In this document: positions 11,640-19,958 of the stretch, in pieces
How the letters are laid out: the number at the start of each line of letters is the position of its first letter
How positions within the stretch are numbered: the first letter of the stretch is position 1
NCBI GenBank assembly: GCA_018402345.1
Contig: JAGYIV010000014.1
Location: forward strand, 186,001-250,000
Source: Terrimicrobiaceae bacterium
GTDB lineage: Bacteria > Verrucomicrobiota > Verrucomicrobiia > Chthoniobacterales > Terrimicrobiaceae
Direction: 5' to 3'
Length of the DNA stretch: 64,000 nt
The notes under the pieces: generated by a model
Databases searched by the model: none
Seen by the model: only the letters and a program-made list of their open reading frames with translations
Told to the model about the DNA's origin: nothing
Translations under genes and position numbers: made by a program

Positions 11640-12119
11640 ATGAAACTCAACTACCCAGTTATCACATCCATCGCCGCCTGCCTTGCCCTCGCCGCCTGCG
11701 AAGAGGCCAAGCAAGACACCCAAAAAGCCGTTGAGAAAACCGGAGAAGCCGTCGAAACCGTGGCCAAGGAAGCCAACGACGTCGCCAAGGGTGTTGCTGA
11801 AGGAGCAGCGACTGTTGCCAAAGAAGTCAATGCCGCCGCAAAGGACACCACCAAAGGCGTGGTCAAGGACACCGGGGCTGCTGTTGACGCAACAGGCGCC
11901 GCCGTGAAGACCGCCGCCCAAGAGGCGAACGCCGTGGCCAAGGACGCTGTGAAGGATGCGGGTGCCGTTGTTGATGCCACGGGTGCCGCTGTGAAAACCG
12001 CCGCCGAGGAGGCCAATACTGTCGCCAAGGACGCCGCGAAGGATGTCGGTGCCTCGGTGGACGCCGTCGGCCAAGGCGTGAAAAATGTCGGTGACGACGT
12101 GCAAAAGGCCGTCGAGTAA
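11640..12119 (+). CDS. Repeat-containing lipoprotein, LEA/apolipoprotein-like
   Basis: A 159-aa Ala/Val/Lys/Asp-rich protein. The N-terminus MKLNYPVITSIAACLALAAC is a lipoprotein signal with lipobox LAAC, then an almost entirely amphipathic-helical, low-complexity body. A 29-residue unit (VDATGAAVKTAA, then EAN and VAKDA) occurs twice, its DNA repeating with an 87-bp period from 11883 and 11970. This composition is typical of LEA-like or apolipoprotein-like stress and membrane-surface proteins. ATG 11640 is chosen because it gives a clean signal peptide; ATG 11628 is also in frame. A strong terminator follows. Function unknown; envelope or desiccation protection is only a guess from composition. 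Confidence 0.75.
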   Translation: MKLNYPVITSIAACLALAACEEAKQDTQKAVEKTGEAVETVAKEANDVAKGVAEGAATVAKEVNAAAKDTTKGVVKDTGAAVDATGAAVKTAAQEANAVAKDAVKDAGAVVDATGAAVKTAAEEANTVAKDAAKDVGASVDAVGQGVKNVGDDVQKAVE

Positions 12120-12143
12120 TCACTTTCAACATCATTTACTTGA

Positions 12144-12179
12144 AGTGGCGGTTCCCGCAAGGGGCCGCCGCTTTTTTTT
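12144..12179 (+). terminator. Rho-independent terminator
   Basis: GC-rich inverted repeat AGTGGCGG...CCGCCGCT with a short CCCGCAAGGGG top, followed directly by eight Ts. It lies 24 bases after the lipoprotein stop. Confidence 0.85.
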
Positions 12180-12231
12180 GAAAACCCCGCGACTCCGGAG
12201 TGGACCGGGTGCCTCGCATGAACGATGGTTC

Positions 12232-13122
12232 ATGCCGATGGTCCGAATCCTTTGTGTTCTGATTGCCTGCGCCGCACACCTCCATGCGGAAATTCCAAGC
12301 GACAGGATTTTTGTGAATCCTGAAAAGTTCCGCGCCATCGTGCACGAGGGGATGAAAAACCAATGGAACCAACTCCCTCTGGGCGAGCGCACCGCCAAGA
12401 TCGGCCTAGCCATGGCGGGCACGCCCTACGTCAACTATACGCTGGAACTCCATGACCGCCACGAGGCCCCGAGCGTGAACATGGATGGCATGGATTGTTG
12501 GACGTTTTTCGAAATCGCCCTCGGCACAGCGCGCGCGTTTTCGCTCAAGGCACCGCCCGAGCCCCACGACCTACTGCGCATGATCGAACTCGAGCGCTAC
12601 CGAGGAGGCGCGTGCGACGGCACATTCCTCTCCCGACTCCATCATTTGGAGGATTGGGTCTACGACAACGAGCGCCGCGGGTTGGTCGAGGACATCACTC
12701 CGGCGCTGCCGGGAGCCAAGAAGCTCAAGCGCGACATGGCCTACATGGGGAAAAATTGGAAAAGCTTCCGTCAACTCCGCGCCAACCCCTCGCTTGTCCC
12801 CAAAATCCAACGCATCGAAGACAGCATCTCGCAGCGGGGCATCCACTACATTCCAAAAAAATCCGTGCCCTCGATCGAAAAATACCTTCGGAATGGCGAT
12901 GTGGTATCGATCGTCACGACATGGCCGGGCACCTACACCTCACATGTGGGGTTGGCCGTGAGGGATCGCAAGGGTGTCCTCCGGTTCCTCCACGCCTCGC
13001 GCAACCACCGCAAGGTTGTCCTCGACGCCCGCCTCACGGACTACCTCGCGGCGAACAGCAAGCACATGGGAATTCTTGTTTCCCGTCCGAATGACAGCCG
13101 ACCGCCGGTGGCTGCGCGCTGA
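12232..13122 (+). CDS. DUF1460 family protein (N-acetylmuramoyl-L-alanine amidase-like)
   Basis: Exported protein of 296 aa with a signal peptide (MVRILCVLIACAAHLHA region). The body matches the DUF1460 family: an MDCWTFFE segment with the candidate catalytic Cys, and a SHVGLAVRDRKGVLRFLHAS segment supplying the His, ending in GILVSRP. This fold is NlpC/P60-like, and a characterised member cleaves muropeptide amide bonds, so a cell-wall turnover role is likely; substrate is inferred. ATG 12232 or 12238 are both possible starts. It follows the terminator of the preceding gene and is probably transcribed from its own promoter. Confidence 0.8.
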   Translation: MPMVRILCVLIACAAHLHAEIPSDRIFVNPEKFRAIVHEGMKNQWNQLPLGERTAKIGLAMAGTPYVNYTLELHDRHEAPSVNMDGMDCWTFFEIALGTARAFSLKAPPEPHDLLRMIELERYRGGACDGTFLSRLHHLEDWVYDNERRGLVEDITPALPGAKKLKRDMAYMGKNWKSFRQLRANPSLVPKIQRIEDSISQRGIHYIPKKSVPSIEKYLRNGDVVSIVTTWPGTYTSHVGLAVRDRKGVLRFLHASRNHRKVVLDARLTDYLAANSKHMGILVSRPNDSRPPVAAR

Positions 13123-13153
13123 TTTCGCATTTCCACAACTCGCAGGCGGGGGT

Positions 13154-14566
13154 ATGGAACCCTGCATGGAATACGATTTGGCGGTAATAGGAGGCGGCAG
13201 TGCGGGCTATGCCGGCGCGCGCACGGCGGCGGCCCTCGGGCTCAAGACTGTGGTGCTAGATGGGGGGCGGGAGGTCGGCGGGTTGTGCATCCTGCGCGGT
13301 TGCATGCCGAGCAAGACGCTCCTCGAATCCGCCCGCCGGTTCCGCATGTTCGGACATGCCGCGGAATTCGGCCTCTCGGCGACAACAACGGGATTCGACC
13401 CCGCTGCGATCCAGGCACGTAAACGCCGTCTCGTGGGCGAATTCGCGGACTACCGCAGGGGGCAGATTGAGGACGGCCGCTTCGATTTCCTCAGAGGCCG
13501 CGCGGAGTTCCTCGATGCCCACCGCCTCCGCGTCCACGGACTCGACGGCGCAGCGAGCGAGGTTCACGCAAAAACATTTCTCATTGCCACAGGATCTGAA
13601 ATCTCTGTTCCTCCCGTGCCGGGCCTTGCCGAGGCGGGCTGCCTGACCAGCGACGCGATGCTCGACCTGGCGGAAATCCCCAAATCCCTCATTGTTCTCG
13701 GCGCCGGCCCAGTCGGGCTGGAAATGGCGACCTATTGCAATGCGTTCGGTTCAGATGTGACCGTCGTGCAGCGCAGTCGCCGCATCCTCACGGGAGTGGA
13801 TGCCGATGTCGCTCTCGAACTCGAACGCGGACTGGAAGGCGAGGGGATTCGCGTGCTGACGGGCACCGGTCTCCTCCACGTCGAGCGGCGCGGACCGCGC
13901 GCGGCCGTTGTCTTTGAGCATGGGGATGAGATCAAAACGCTCGAGGCGGATGCCGTGTTGAACGCCCTCGGGCGCAAGCCGTGCCTTCGGGGATTCGAGG
14001 CGCTCGGGTTGGCCGCCGAGCGGGGGAGGATCGTGGTCGATCCTGCGCAGCGCACTTCGCAGTCGCACGTTTTTGCGGCGGGCGATGTCTGCGGCGGTCT
14101 CGAGGTCGTCCACATCGCCATCCAGCAGGGTGAGATTGCTGCATGGAATGCCGCCCGCCACCTCGGGAGGGCCACAGGTGATGAAAAATCCATGGACTAC
14201 AGGTTGCGTTTGTTCGGGGTCTTCACCGAGCCGCAACTGGCCGTCGCCGGGGCCACCGAAGCGGATCTGGAAAATGCGGGCACGCCGTTTCTCACCGCGA
14301 CCTACCCGTTCAACGACCACGGCAAGTCCCTTGTCATGGGTGAAACAGCGGGCTTTGTGAAACTCACAGCCGACCGCCGCACGGGGGAAATCCTGGGAGG
14401 AGCGGTGTTGGGACCGGAGGCGACCGAGTTGATCCATGAGGTCGTCGTGGCCATGAACTACCGCGCCACGGCCCGCGACTTCGCGGCGATTCCCCATTAC
14501 CACCCGACCCTCTCCGAAATCTGGACCTACCCAGCGGAGGAACTCGCCGACACCTGCGGGACCTGA
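13154..14566 (+). CDS. FAD-dependent pyridine nucleotide-disulfide oxidoreductase (dihydrolipoamide dehydrogenase-like)
   Basis: Flavoprotein of about 470 aa. Order of elements: FAD-binding GGGSAGYAGA at residues 13-22, redox-active disulfide GGLCILRGCMPSKTL (CxxxxC) near 41-55, NAD(P)-binding GAGPVGLEMA near 180, FAD motif VFAAGDVCGG near 308, and the C-terminal interface base HYHPTLSE supplied to the partner subunit. This is the class I disulfide reductase plan shared by dihydrolipoamide dehydrogenase, glutathione reductase and MerA. There is no neighbouring dehydrogenase complex to fix the substrate. The start may be ATG 13154 or 13166. The stop abuts the aroF stop with no space between them (TGATCA). 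Confidence 0.85.
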   Translation: MEPCMEYDLAVIGGGSAGYAGARTAAALGLKTVVLDGGREVGGLCILRGCMPSKTLLESARRFRMFGHAAEFGLSATTTGFDPAAIQARKRRLVGEFADYRRGQIEDGRFDFLRGRAEFLDAHRLRVHGLDGAASEVHAKTFLIATGSEISVPPVPGLAEAGCLTSDAMLDLAEIPKSLIVLGAGPVGLEMATYCNAFGSDVTVVQRSRRILTGVDADVALELERGLEGEGIRVLTGTGLLHVERRGPRAAVVFEHGDEIKTLEADAVLNALGRKPCLRGFEALGLAAERGRIVVDPAQRTSQSHVFAAGDVCGGLEVVHIAIQQGEIAAWNAARHLGRATGDEKSMDYRLRLFGVFTEPQLAVAGATEADLENAGTPFLTATYPFNDHGKSLVMGETAGFVKLTADRRTGEILGGAVLGPEATELIHEVVVAMNYRATARDFAAIPHYHPTLSEIWTYPAEELADTCGT

Positions 14567-15580
14567 TCAGGCGCGGCCTGTGGCTTTCAGAAACGGCTCG
14601 ATCCCACGCGCGAGCCTGGCGAAGGAGTCGAAGTCCACCTGCTGCTGGCCGTCACTCATCGCCTCGGCGGGATTCGGATGCACCTCGATGAGGAGTCCAT
14701 CGGCCCCGAGGGCGACTGCCCCCTTGCAAAGTTCGGTGACCAAATCCGCGCGGCCACACCCCTGGCTGGGATCGACGATCACCGGCAGGTGCGATTCCTT
14801 CTTCGCGATCGCCACTGCCGCAAGGTCGAGAGTGTTCCGTGTGTAGGTCTCAAAGGTGCGGATGCCCCGCTCGCAGAGCATCACATTCGGATTTCCATGC
14901 GCCAGGATGTATTCGGCGGCGAGCAGCCATTCCTCGATCCGCTCGCTCATGCCGCGCTTCAGCAACACCGGCTTGCCGGATTTCGCGCATTCGATCAGAA
15001 GCTGGAAATTCTGCGCGTTGCGCGCCCCGATTTGGAGGATGTCCGCTGAGGCCGCCACATGCTCGACATCCCGCTCGCTGAGGACTTCCGTGATGATTTT
15101 CAGTCCGGTCTCCTCGCGGGCGGCGACCAGCAAGCGCAGGCCCTCCTTGCCGAGTCCCTGAAACTCATACGGCGAGGTGCGCGGCTTGTAGGCGCCGCCG
15201 CGGAGGATCGACGCGCCGCATGCCTTCACCTGCCTCGCCGTGCTCAGCAGTTGCTCCTCGCTCTCGACCGAGCACGGCCCGGCCATGAGCGCGAAATGCC
15301 CGCCGCCGATCTTCACACCATCGACATCGATGACCGTGTCGGCGGGATGCGACTCGCGGCTCGCGAGTTTGAAGCGTTTTTGCACCCGGAGCACGCGCTC
15401 GACCTGAGGCAGCGCGTCAAGCGATTCGAGCGTCTGGTGCGTGCTCTCGTCGCCGATCGCGGCGACAATCGTCTGCGTGGCCCCGTGAATCGGGGCGGCT
15501 TCATAGCCGAGTTTCACAACTTCGCGGATGACCTCCTCGATGAGTGCCTCGGAGGTGTGGGGACGGATGACAATGATCAT
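14567..15580 (-). CDS. aroF: 3-deoxy-7-phosphoheptulonate (DAHP) synthase
   Basis: First enzyme of the shikimate pathway, condensing phosphoenolpyruvate and erythrose 4-phosphate, cytosolic. 337 aa. An N-terminal ~70-residue ferredoxin-like domain (MIIVIRPHTSEALIEEVI onward) is the regulatory domain of type I-beta enzymes such as that of Thermotoga. The TIM-barrel core shows AGPCSVES, LRGGAYKPRTSPYEFQGLG, IGARNAQNF, LLKRGMS, CERGIRTFE and VDPSQGCGR, all family hallmarks. Convergent with the flavoprotein gene, with directly abutting stop codons. Transcribed divergently from the LOG gene across 55 bases. Feedback regulation via the N-terminal domain is known for relatives. Confidence 0.95.
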   Translation of the reverse strand: MIIVIRPHTSEALIEEVIREVVKLGYEAAPIHGATQTIVAAIGDESTHQTLESLDALPQVERVLRVQKRFKLASRESHPADTVIDVDGVKIGGGHFALMAGPCSVESEEQLLSTARQVKACGASILRGGAYKPRTSPYEFQGLGKEGLRLLVAAREETGLKIITEVLSERDVEHVAASADILQIGARNAQNFQLLIECAKSGKPVLLKRGMSERIEEWLLAAEYILAHGNPNVMLCERGIRTFETYTRNTLDLAAVAIAKKESHLPVIVDPSQGCGRADLVTELCKGAVALGADGLLIEVHPNPAEAMSDGQQQVDFDSFARLARGIEPFLKATGRA

Positions 15581-15635
15581 GGGTTTTTCGGGTTGCTCGG
15601 ACTCTCGACGAGCATAGTGTGGTTGCCCGCTTCAT

Positions 15636-16667
15636 ATGAAAGAAAAAGACGTCGATCCCCGCGTGCGTCAACTCGCCTCCGATGTCGCCGAGGGCAAGGC
15701 CGCACGCCTTGTCGAGGAAATGATCGATTCCGCCCTCGGTTTCGGGCGCGACAAGGCGACCATCGCGGAACTCAAGCTCATGAGCCGCGCGCTCAAGGAA
15801 ATGCGCACCGCCGCCAGCGTCTTCGCCCGCTACAACCGCGTCCGCAAGGTCGCCGTCTTCGGCAGCGCCCGCACCAAACCAGATCAGGACGAATACAAGG
15901 TCGCGGAGGCCTTCGGGCGGGAAATCGTGGAAAATGGCTACATGGTTATCACCGGGGGAGGCGACGGCATCATGGGTGCGGCACAGAAAGGCGCAGGTGC
16001 TGAAAAAAGCTTCGGATTGAACATCCGCCTCCCGTTTGAGCAGGCGGCGAACCCCGTCATTCATGGCGATCCAAAGCTTCTCAACTTCAACTATTTCTTC
16101 ACCCGCAAACTAAACTTCGCGAAGGAGACGCACGCCTTCGCTCTTTTTCCCGGAGGCTTCGGCACCCACGACGAGGGGTTCGAGATTCTCACTCTCATGC
16201 AGACGGGCAAGATGCCGATCGTTCCGATCGTGATGCTCGACAAGCAGAACGGCCACTACTGGGAAATGTGGCGCCGGTTCATCACAAATGACCTGCTGAA
16301 CAACGGATTGATTTCCCCCACGGATTTCAACCTCTTCCATGTCACCTACGACGTGCGCGACGCGGTGAGTCACATCGCGGCGTTCTACCGGAATTTCCAC
16401 TCCTACCGCTGGGTGCGTGAAAAAATGGTCATCCGCATCCACCATGCGCTCACCGCCGAGGGGCTCGGTAAGATCAACGAGACGTTCGCCGATGTCCTTG
16501 CCTGCGGAGCGATCGAACAGCGCGGCGCACTGGAGGAGGAGGCGGACGACCACCACCTCCACCAAATGCCCCGCATCGTTCTCACACCGAACAAGCGCGA
16601 CTTCGGCACCTTGAGGTTGTTGCTCGACGCCCTGAACACCGCCCCCAACGAAAAACCACCGCGGTGA
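15636..16667 (+). CDS. LOG family Rossmann-fold protein
   Basis: Cytosolic protein of 343 aa with a central lysine-decarboxylase-like (LOG) domain: VAVFGSART, ITGGGDGIMGAAQKGA and PGGFGTHDEGFE. Characterised LOG proteins are cytokinin-riboside 5'-monophosphate phosphoribohydrolases or nucleotide 5'-monophosphate nucleosidases. An N-terminal helical extension (about 90 residues) and a ~90-residue C-terminal extension make it longer than simple LOG enzymes. Its stop overlaps the GTG start of the CDF transporter (GTGA), so the two are co-expressed. Substrate unknown. Confidence 0.85.
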   Translation: MKEKDVDPRVRQLASDVAEGKAARLVEEMIDSALGFGRDKATIAELKLMSRALKEMRTAASVFARYNRVRKVAVFGSARTKPDQDEYKVAEAFGREIVENGYMVITGGGDGIMGAAQKGAGAEKSFGLNIRLPFEQAANPVIHGDPKLLNFNYFFTRKLNFAKETHAFALFPGGFGTHDEGFEILTLMQTGKMPIVPIVMLDKQNGHYWEMWRRFITNDLLNNGLISPTDFNLFHVTYDVRDAVSHIAAFYRNFHSYRWVREKMVIRIHHALTAEGLGKINETFADVLACGAIEQRGALEEEADDHHLHQMPRIVLTPNKRDFGTLRLLLDALNTAPNEKPPR

Positions 16668-17533
16668 TCGACGCCGGCAAGACGGTGGCGCTGGCGTTGC
16701 TAAGCCTCTGCGTCAACATCGTCCTCATGGTGGTGAAGATCGCCGCGGGCATCGCTGGAAATTCCTATGCGCTTGTCGCCGACGGGATCGAGTCGGCGGC
16801 CGATATCTTCACATCGCTCGTGACATGGGTCGGGTTTCGCATGTCACTGCGCCCGCCGGATGCGAACCATCCCTTTGGCCACGGCAAGATCGAGTCGCTG
16901 GCGGGCTTGTTCGCCGGACTCTCGATCCTCGGCGCAGCCGTGTTTATCGGTTGGAGCGCGTTGCTGGAAATCCGCACGCCGCAGCACGGGCCGGAGTGGT
17001 TTACCCTGCCCGTGCTCGTCGCGGTGGTGGCTGTGAAATGGGGCGTCGCCGTTGTGATCCGCCGCGCGGGGAGGGATGTCGACAGCCGCGCGATCGAGGG
17101 GGATGCCTGGCACCACCTCTCGGACGCCCTCACCTCTGCCGCCGCTGCGGTTGGGATTTCAATCGCCCTCGTCGGCGGCAAGGGCTGGGAACAGGCGGAC
17201 GACTATGGAGCCCTCGCTGCCTGCGTGATCATTATTGTCAACGGCTCCCGCATCGCTGCCCGCTCCCTCCACGACATGCTCGACGGCAATGTGCCGGAGA
17301 ACCTCGTTGAATCGATCCGCGCGAGCGCCAGAGAGGTTGGCGGAGTGATGGACATCGAAAAATGCCGCGTGCGCAAAAGCGGCATCGGCCTCTTCATCGA
17401 ACTCCATGTATGTCTCTCGGGCGACACCAGCGTGCGCGAGGGACACCGCATCGGGCACGAGGTCAAGGACCACCTCCTGGCCTCGAATCCCCGCATCCTC
17501 GATGTCGTCGTGCACATCGAACCTGTGGAGTGA
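16664..17533 (+). CDS. Cation diffusion facilitator (CDF) metal efflux transporter
   Basis: Inner-membrane divalent metal/proton antiporter, 289 aa, with about six transmembrane helices and a C-terminal cytoplasmic domain. Metal-site signatures are present: ALVADGIESAADIF (DxxxD type, residues about 36-49), HPFGHGKIE in the following loop, and DAWHHLSDALTS (HxxxD) in TM5. The C-terminal domain ends with a metallochaperone-like fold (VVVHIEPVE). The specific metal (Zn, Fe or Mn) cannot be read from sequence alone. GTG start overlapping the LOG stop; convergent with the CFA-like gene only five bases away. Confidence 0.9.
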   Translation: MIDAGKTVALALLSLCVNIVLMVVKIAAGIAGNSYALVADGIESAADIFTSLVTWVGFRMSLRPPDANHPFGHGKIESLAGLFAGLSILGAAVFIGWSALLEIRTPQHGPEWFTLPVLVAVVAVKWGVAVVIRRAGRDVDSRAIEGDAWHHLSDALTSAAAAVGISIALVGGKGWEQADDYGALAACVIIIVNGSRIAARSLHDMLDGNVPENLVESIRASAREVGGVMDIEKCRVRKSGIGLFIELHVCLSGDTSVREGHRIGHEVKDHLLASNPRILDVVVHIEPVE

Positions 17534-17538
17534 CGCCG

Positions 17539-18576
17539 TCAGCCGTGCTTCACGAACCGGTAGTGGCTCACGAGCCACTCGTTTCCTCCGCGGAAGCCCC
17601 ATAGCTCCGCGCAGGACATGAAGAAGACGCGCCAGTAGGCCCGCCACTTGGCAGTGTTTTCGGGGCCGTAGGTGCGTTCGAGGATCGGGGTGATTGCTGG
17701 TTCGTTGGCGTCCATTTTCTCAAGCCAGGCCTCGGAGGTGCGCTGGTAATGGGTGCCGGAGACGCGCCAGTGTTTTTCGATCGCGAGATCGTCCTGAAAG
17801 TAGAGCAGGAGGTCGTCGGAGGGCATCGTGCCTCCCTCGAAAAAGTAGCGTGTGATCCAGTCCGAGGGATCCCTCCCCTCGAAGTGGTAGGCGAACTCCC
17901 GGTGCGTGAAGATGTGCACGAAGAGCTTGCCGCCTTTCCGGAGCCAGCGCGCGACCTTTGCCATGAGGAGTTGGTAGTTCTTCATGTGCTCGAACATCTC
18001 GACCGAAACAACACGGTCGAACGTGGCGTCCCCCGCTTCGAAATCGTTCATGTCGGCCGTGACGATGCGCACATTGCCCAACCCGCGCCGCGCGGCCTCG
18101 GCCTCGATGTGGAGTTTTTGGGTCGCGGAATTCGAGACGCCGGTGATGCGGGCGGCGGGGTATTTTTCGGCCATCCACAGCGTGAGACTTCCCCACCCGC
18201 AGCCGAGTTCAAGGATGTCGAGGCCATCGGCAAGTTCCGCCCGCTCACACGAGAGGGCAAGCATGGCTTCTTCGGATCCGGCGAACGTTGTGTCCTCGCG
18301 GGGCCAGTAGCCTGAGCTGTATTTCATGCGGGGACCAAGGACGAGTTTGAAAAACTCGGTGGGCACCTCGTAGTGCTGCTCGTTCGCCGCCGCTGTCTTG
18401 ATCGCGATCGGGCTGCGCTTCAGTTCGTCCACAAACGCCGCCAGCGCCTCGGACTGGGCCACCGCGCTTTCGCGCGTTTCCTCGCGGAGTTTTTTCGCGA
18501 GCAGGTTGCGGATGCCGATGCGGATCGCCGCGTCGGGCAGGAGGTTTCGGGCGAGGAGGTCGTCGAGTTGGATCAT
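17539..18576 (-). CDS. SAM-dependent methyltransferase, cyclopropane-fatty-acyl-phospholipid synthase-like
   Basis: 345-aa class I methyltransferase of the CFA/CMAS group. It lacks the long N-terminal domain of true CFA synthases. Visible: HYEVPTEFFKLVLG and MKYSSGYW before the SAM motif (CFA-type), SAM motif ILELGCGWGSL near residue 119, and SVEMFEHMKNY. The neighbouring DUF1295 gene on the same strand suggests lipid modification. A GxxExxY gene with inverted repeats sits between the two, immediately upstream. A second, fuller CFA synthase lies at 23684-24919. Substrate unproven; coclaurine-type N-methyltransferases are distant relatives. Confidence 0.82.
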   Translation of the reverse strand: MIQLDDLLARNLLPDAAIRIGIRNLLAKKLREETRESAVAQSEALAAFVDELKRSPIAIKTAAANEQHYEVPTEFFKLVLGPRMKYSSGYWPREDTTFAGSEEAMLALSCERAELADGLDILELGCGWGSLTLWMAEKYPAARITGVSNSATQKLHIEAEAARRGLGNVRIVTADMNDFEAGDATFDRVVSVEMFEHMKNYQLLMAKVARWLRKGGKLFVHIFTHREFAYHFEGRDPSDWITRYFFEGGTMPSDDLLLYFQDDLAIEKHWRVSGTHYQRTSEAWLEKMDANEPAITPILERTYGPENTAKWRAYWRVFFMSCAELWGFRGGNEWLVSHYRFVKHG

Positions 18577-18582
18577 GTGGTT

Positions 18583-19002
18583 TTAAAAGTTTCCCGCAGA
18601 GGTGCAGAGGCGTGGAGGCGGTTCAACCAGTCCGTTGACGCAACGCGTGATGCCGGACTTCAGCACAGCCTCTCCGAAATTCAGCAGGTAGCCCAGCTTC
18701 AAGCCGGTCAGTCGCAGGGAGGTCTGCACCTGCTTCTTGTGTGCGGGGATCACCGCTTGAACTGACTTGAGTTCGATCAAAACCTTGTTTTTCACCACGA
18801 GGTTCGCGCGAAATCCCTCATCGAATGTGATGTTCCGGTATCTGATTTTGATGGGCACTTGCCTTGCCACATCAAGCCCGCGGGCTTTCAGGCAATCCGC
18901 CAGGATTACTTCGTGAACCGTCTCAAGCAGGCCCGGACCGGGTTCCCTGTGCACTTGAATTGCATCTTCGATCACGATTGTGCCGATGGCGTTTTCGTTC
19001 AT
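18583..19002 (-). CDS. GxxExxY protein, PD-(D/E)XK nuclease-fold, degenerate copy
   Basis: 139-aa member of the GxxExxY family (PDDEXK_3 fold). The name motif reads GLLETVH (G24, E27, H30), so the final Tyr is His. The nuclease core reads RANLVV with N67 where the family has Asp, then ELK with E77 and K79. Both substitutions suggest a weakened or inactive enzyme. The start is ATG 19002, nine bases after AGAGG; ATG 19011 is an alternative. The gene is bracketed by imperfect inverted repeats at 18593-18618 and 19012-19037: the right one supplies the ribosome-binding site and the left one encodes the last residues (RLCTSAG). It interrupts DUF1295 and the CFA-like gene. Confidence 0.82.
   Translation of the reverse strand: MNENAIGTIVIEDAIQVHREPGPGLLETVHEVILADCLKARGLDVARQVPIKIRYRNITFDEGFRANLVVKNKVLIELKSVQAVIPAHKKQVQTSLRLTGLKLGYLLNFGEAVLKSGITRCVNGLVEPPPRLCTSAGNF
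18593..18618. repeat. Left terminal inverted repeat of GxxExxY element A
   Basis: 26-bp sequence starting CCCGCAGAGGTGCAGAGGCG. The reverse complement of 19012-19037 starts CCCGCAGGGACGCAGAGTCG; the two agree at 20 of 26 positions by eye. This copy lies within the 3' end of the gene and encodes part of its C-terminus. Confidence 0.75.
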
Positions 19003-19011
19003 TGAATCCAT

Positions 19012-19037
19012 CCTCTGCGACTCTGCGTCCCTGCGGG
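19012..19037. repeat. Right terminal inverted repeat of GxxExxY element A
   Basis: 26-bp partner of 18593-18618, beginning CCTCTGCGACTCTGCG on the + strand. It occupies almost all of the gap between the DUF1295 stop (19041) and the GxxExxY start and carries AGAGG, the likely ribosome-binding site on the minus strand. Confidence 0.75.
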
Positions 19038-19040
19038 CGA

Positions 19041-19826
19041 TCATGCTTTCGGAAACCATGGCACAAACGCGCTCGTGCGGCGCTGGTAGTCGAGGTAGGA
19101 GTCGCCGCGGGTCGCGAGGGCGCGGGCCTCGGCGGGCGGGATGCCGGTTACACGAGTCAGGAAAAACAACATGAGCAGCGGACTGGCGAGCCCGGCCCAC
19201 GCCCAGGGTGAGCCGAGCGAAAAGACGAAATACGCGATCCAGACGATCCACTCGAAAAAGTAGTTCGGGTGCCGTGAGTATTTCCAGAGGCCGAGATCGC
19301 ACACTCGCCCCTTTGCTCCGGGGAGCGCTTTGAAGAGTGCGAGTTGCATGTCGGCAATCGATTCGCCGCCGATGGCCACGAGCCAGAGGATGACGCCGGC
19401 GATTTCAAACAACCCGATGCCCGGCGCCGGATTCGCGCAGGCGAGGGCGACCGGCAGCGACAACAGGCCGATCAGCAGTCCCTGAAGCTGGAAGAATCCG
19501 AAAAACATGAGCCAGGGGCGTTTGGGAAACTGCTTCCGCAGCGCGGCGTAGCGCGGATCTTCTTCCGGATGGTGGGACATGACCCGCTTGTGAAGGTGCA
19601 TGCCAAGTCGCAAGCTCCATGTGCAAACCATGGCGGCGATGAGGCCGTTTCGAATCATATGCCCGCTACCGAAGATTCCGTAAAAAACCGCCACCGGAGT
19701 GAACCCGAACGACCACCAGATGTCCACGATGCCGGCGTTGTTCATCCGCCGGGCGAAAAACCACACGACAACCATCATCGCCATGGCAAGCGCGGTTCCG
19801 GCGACAACAAGAGGAAGCGGATTCAT
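19041..19826 (-). CDS. DUF1295 integral membrane protein (steroid 5-alpha-reductase-like)
   Basis: 261-aa membrane protein with about six hydrophobic segments. The C-terminal region has the family hallmark WKYSRHPNYFFEWIVWIAYF and later RGDSYLDYQRRTSAF, as in the DUF1295/ICMT-like membrane methyltransferase or reductase superfamily. In other genomes such genes cluster with CFA synthases and DUF1365 genes in pathways that modify membrane fatty acids, which matches the CFA-like gene downstream. The start is ATG 19826; longer in-frame starts have no support. Element A lies directly after its stop. Confidence 0.85.
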   Translation of the reverse strand: MNPLPLVVAGTALAMAMMVVVWFFARRMNNAGIVDIWWSFGFTPVAVFYGIFGSGHMIRNGLIAAMVCTWSLRLGMHLHKRVMSHHPEEDPRYAALRKQFPKRPWLMFFGFFQLQGLLIGLLSLPVALACANPAPGIGLFEIAGVILWLVAIGGESIADMQLALFKALPGAKGRVCDLGLWKYSRHPNYFFEWIVWIAYFVFSLGSPWAWAGLASPLLMLFFLTRVTGIPPAEARALATRGDSYLDYQRRTSAFVPWFPKA

Positions 19827-19958
19827 GTGCGGCCACCTTCGACGAAAGCAGTGTGCTGTGGAACATTTTTTCAAGCGTCTGCGGATCGTGCGCGATTTCT
19901 TGTGGGGCGTTCCAAAATCCTTGTCCGGTGGAACCGATGGGCGGATGATCTCAATCAA

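Noticed and set aside
14560-14572. Terminator between the flavoprotein gene and aroF
   Set aside because: Stop codons abut (TGATCA) and no hairpin with a T-tract is present; termination must occur within the opposing genes.
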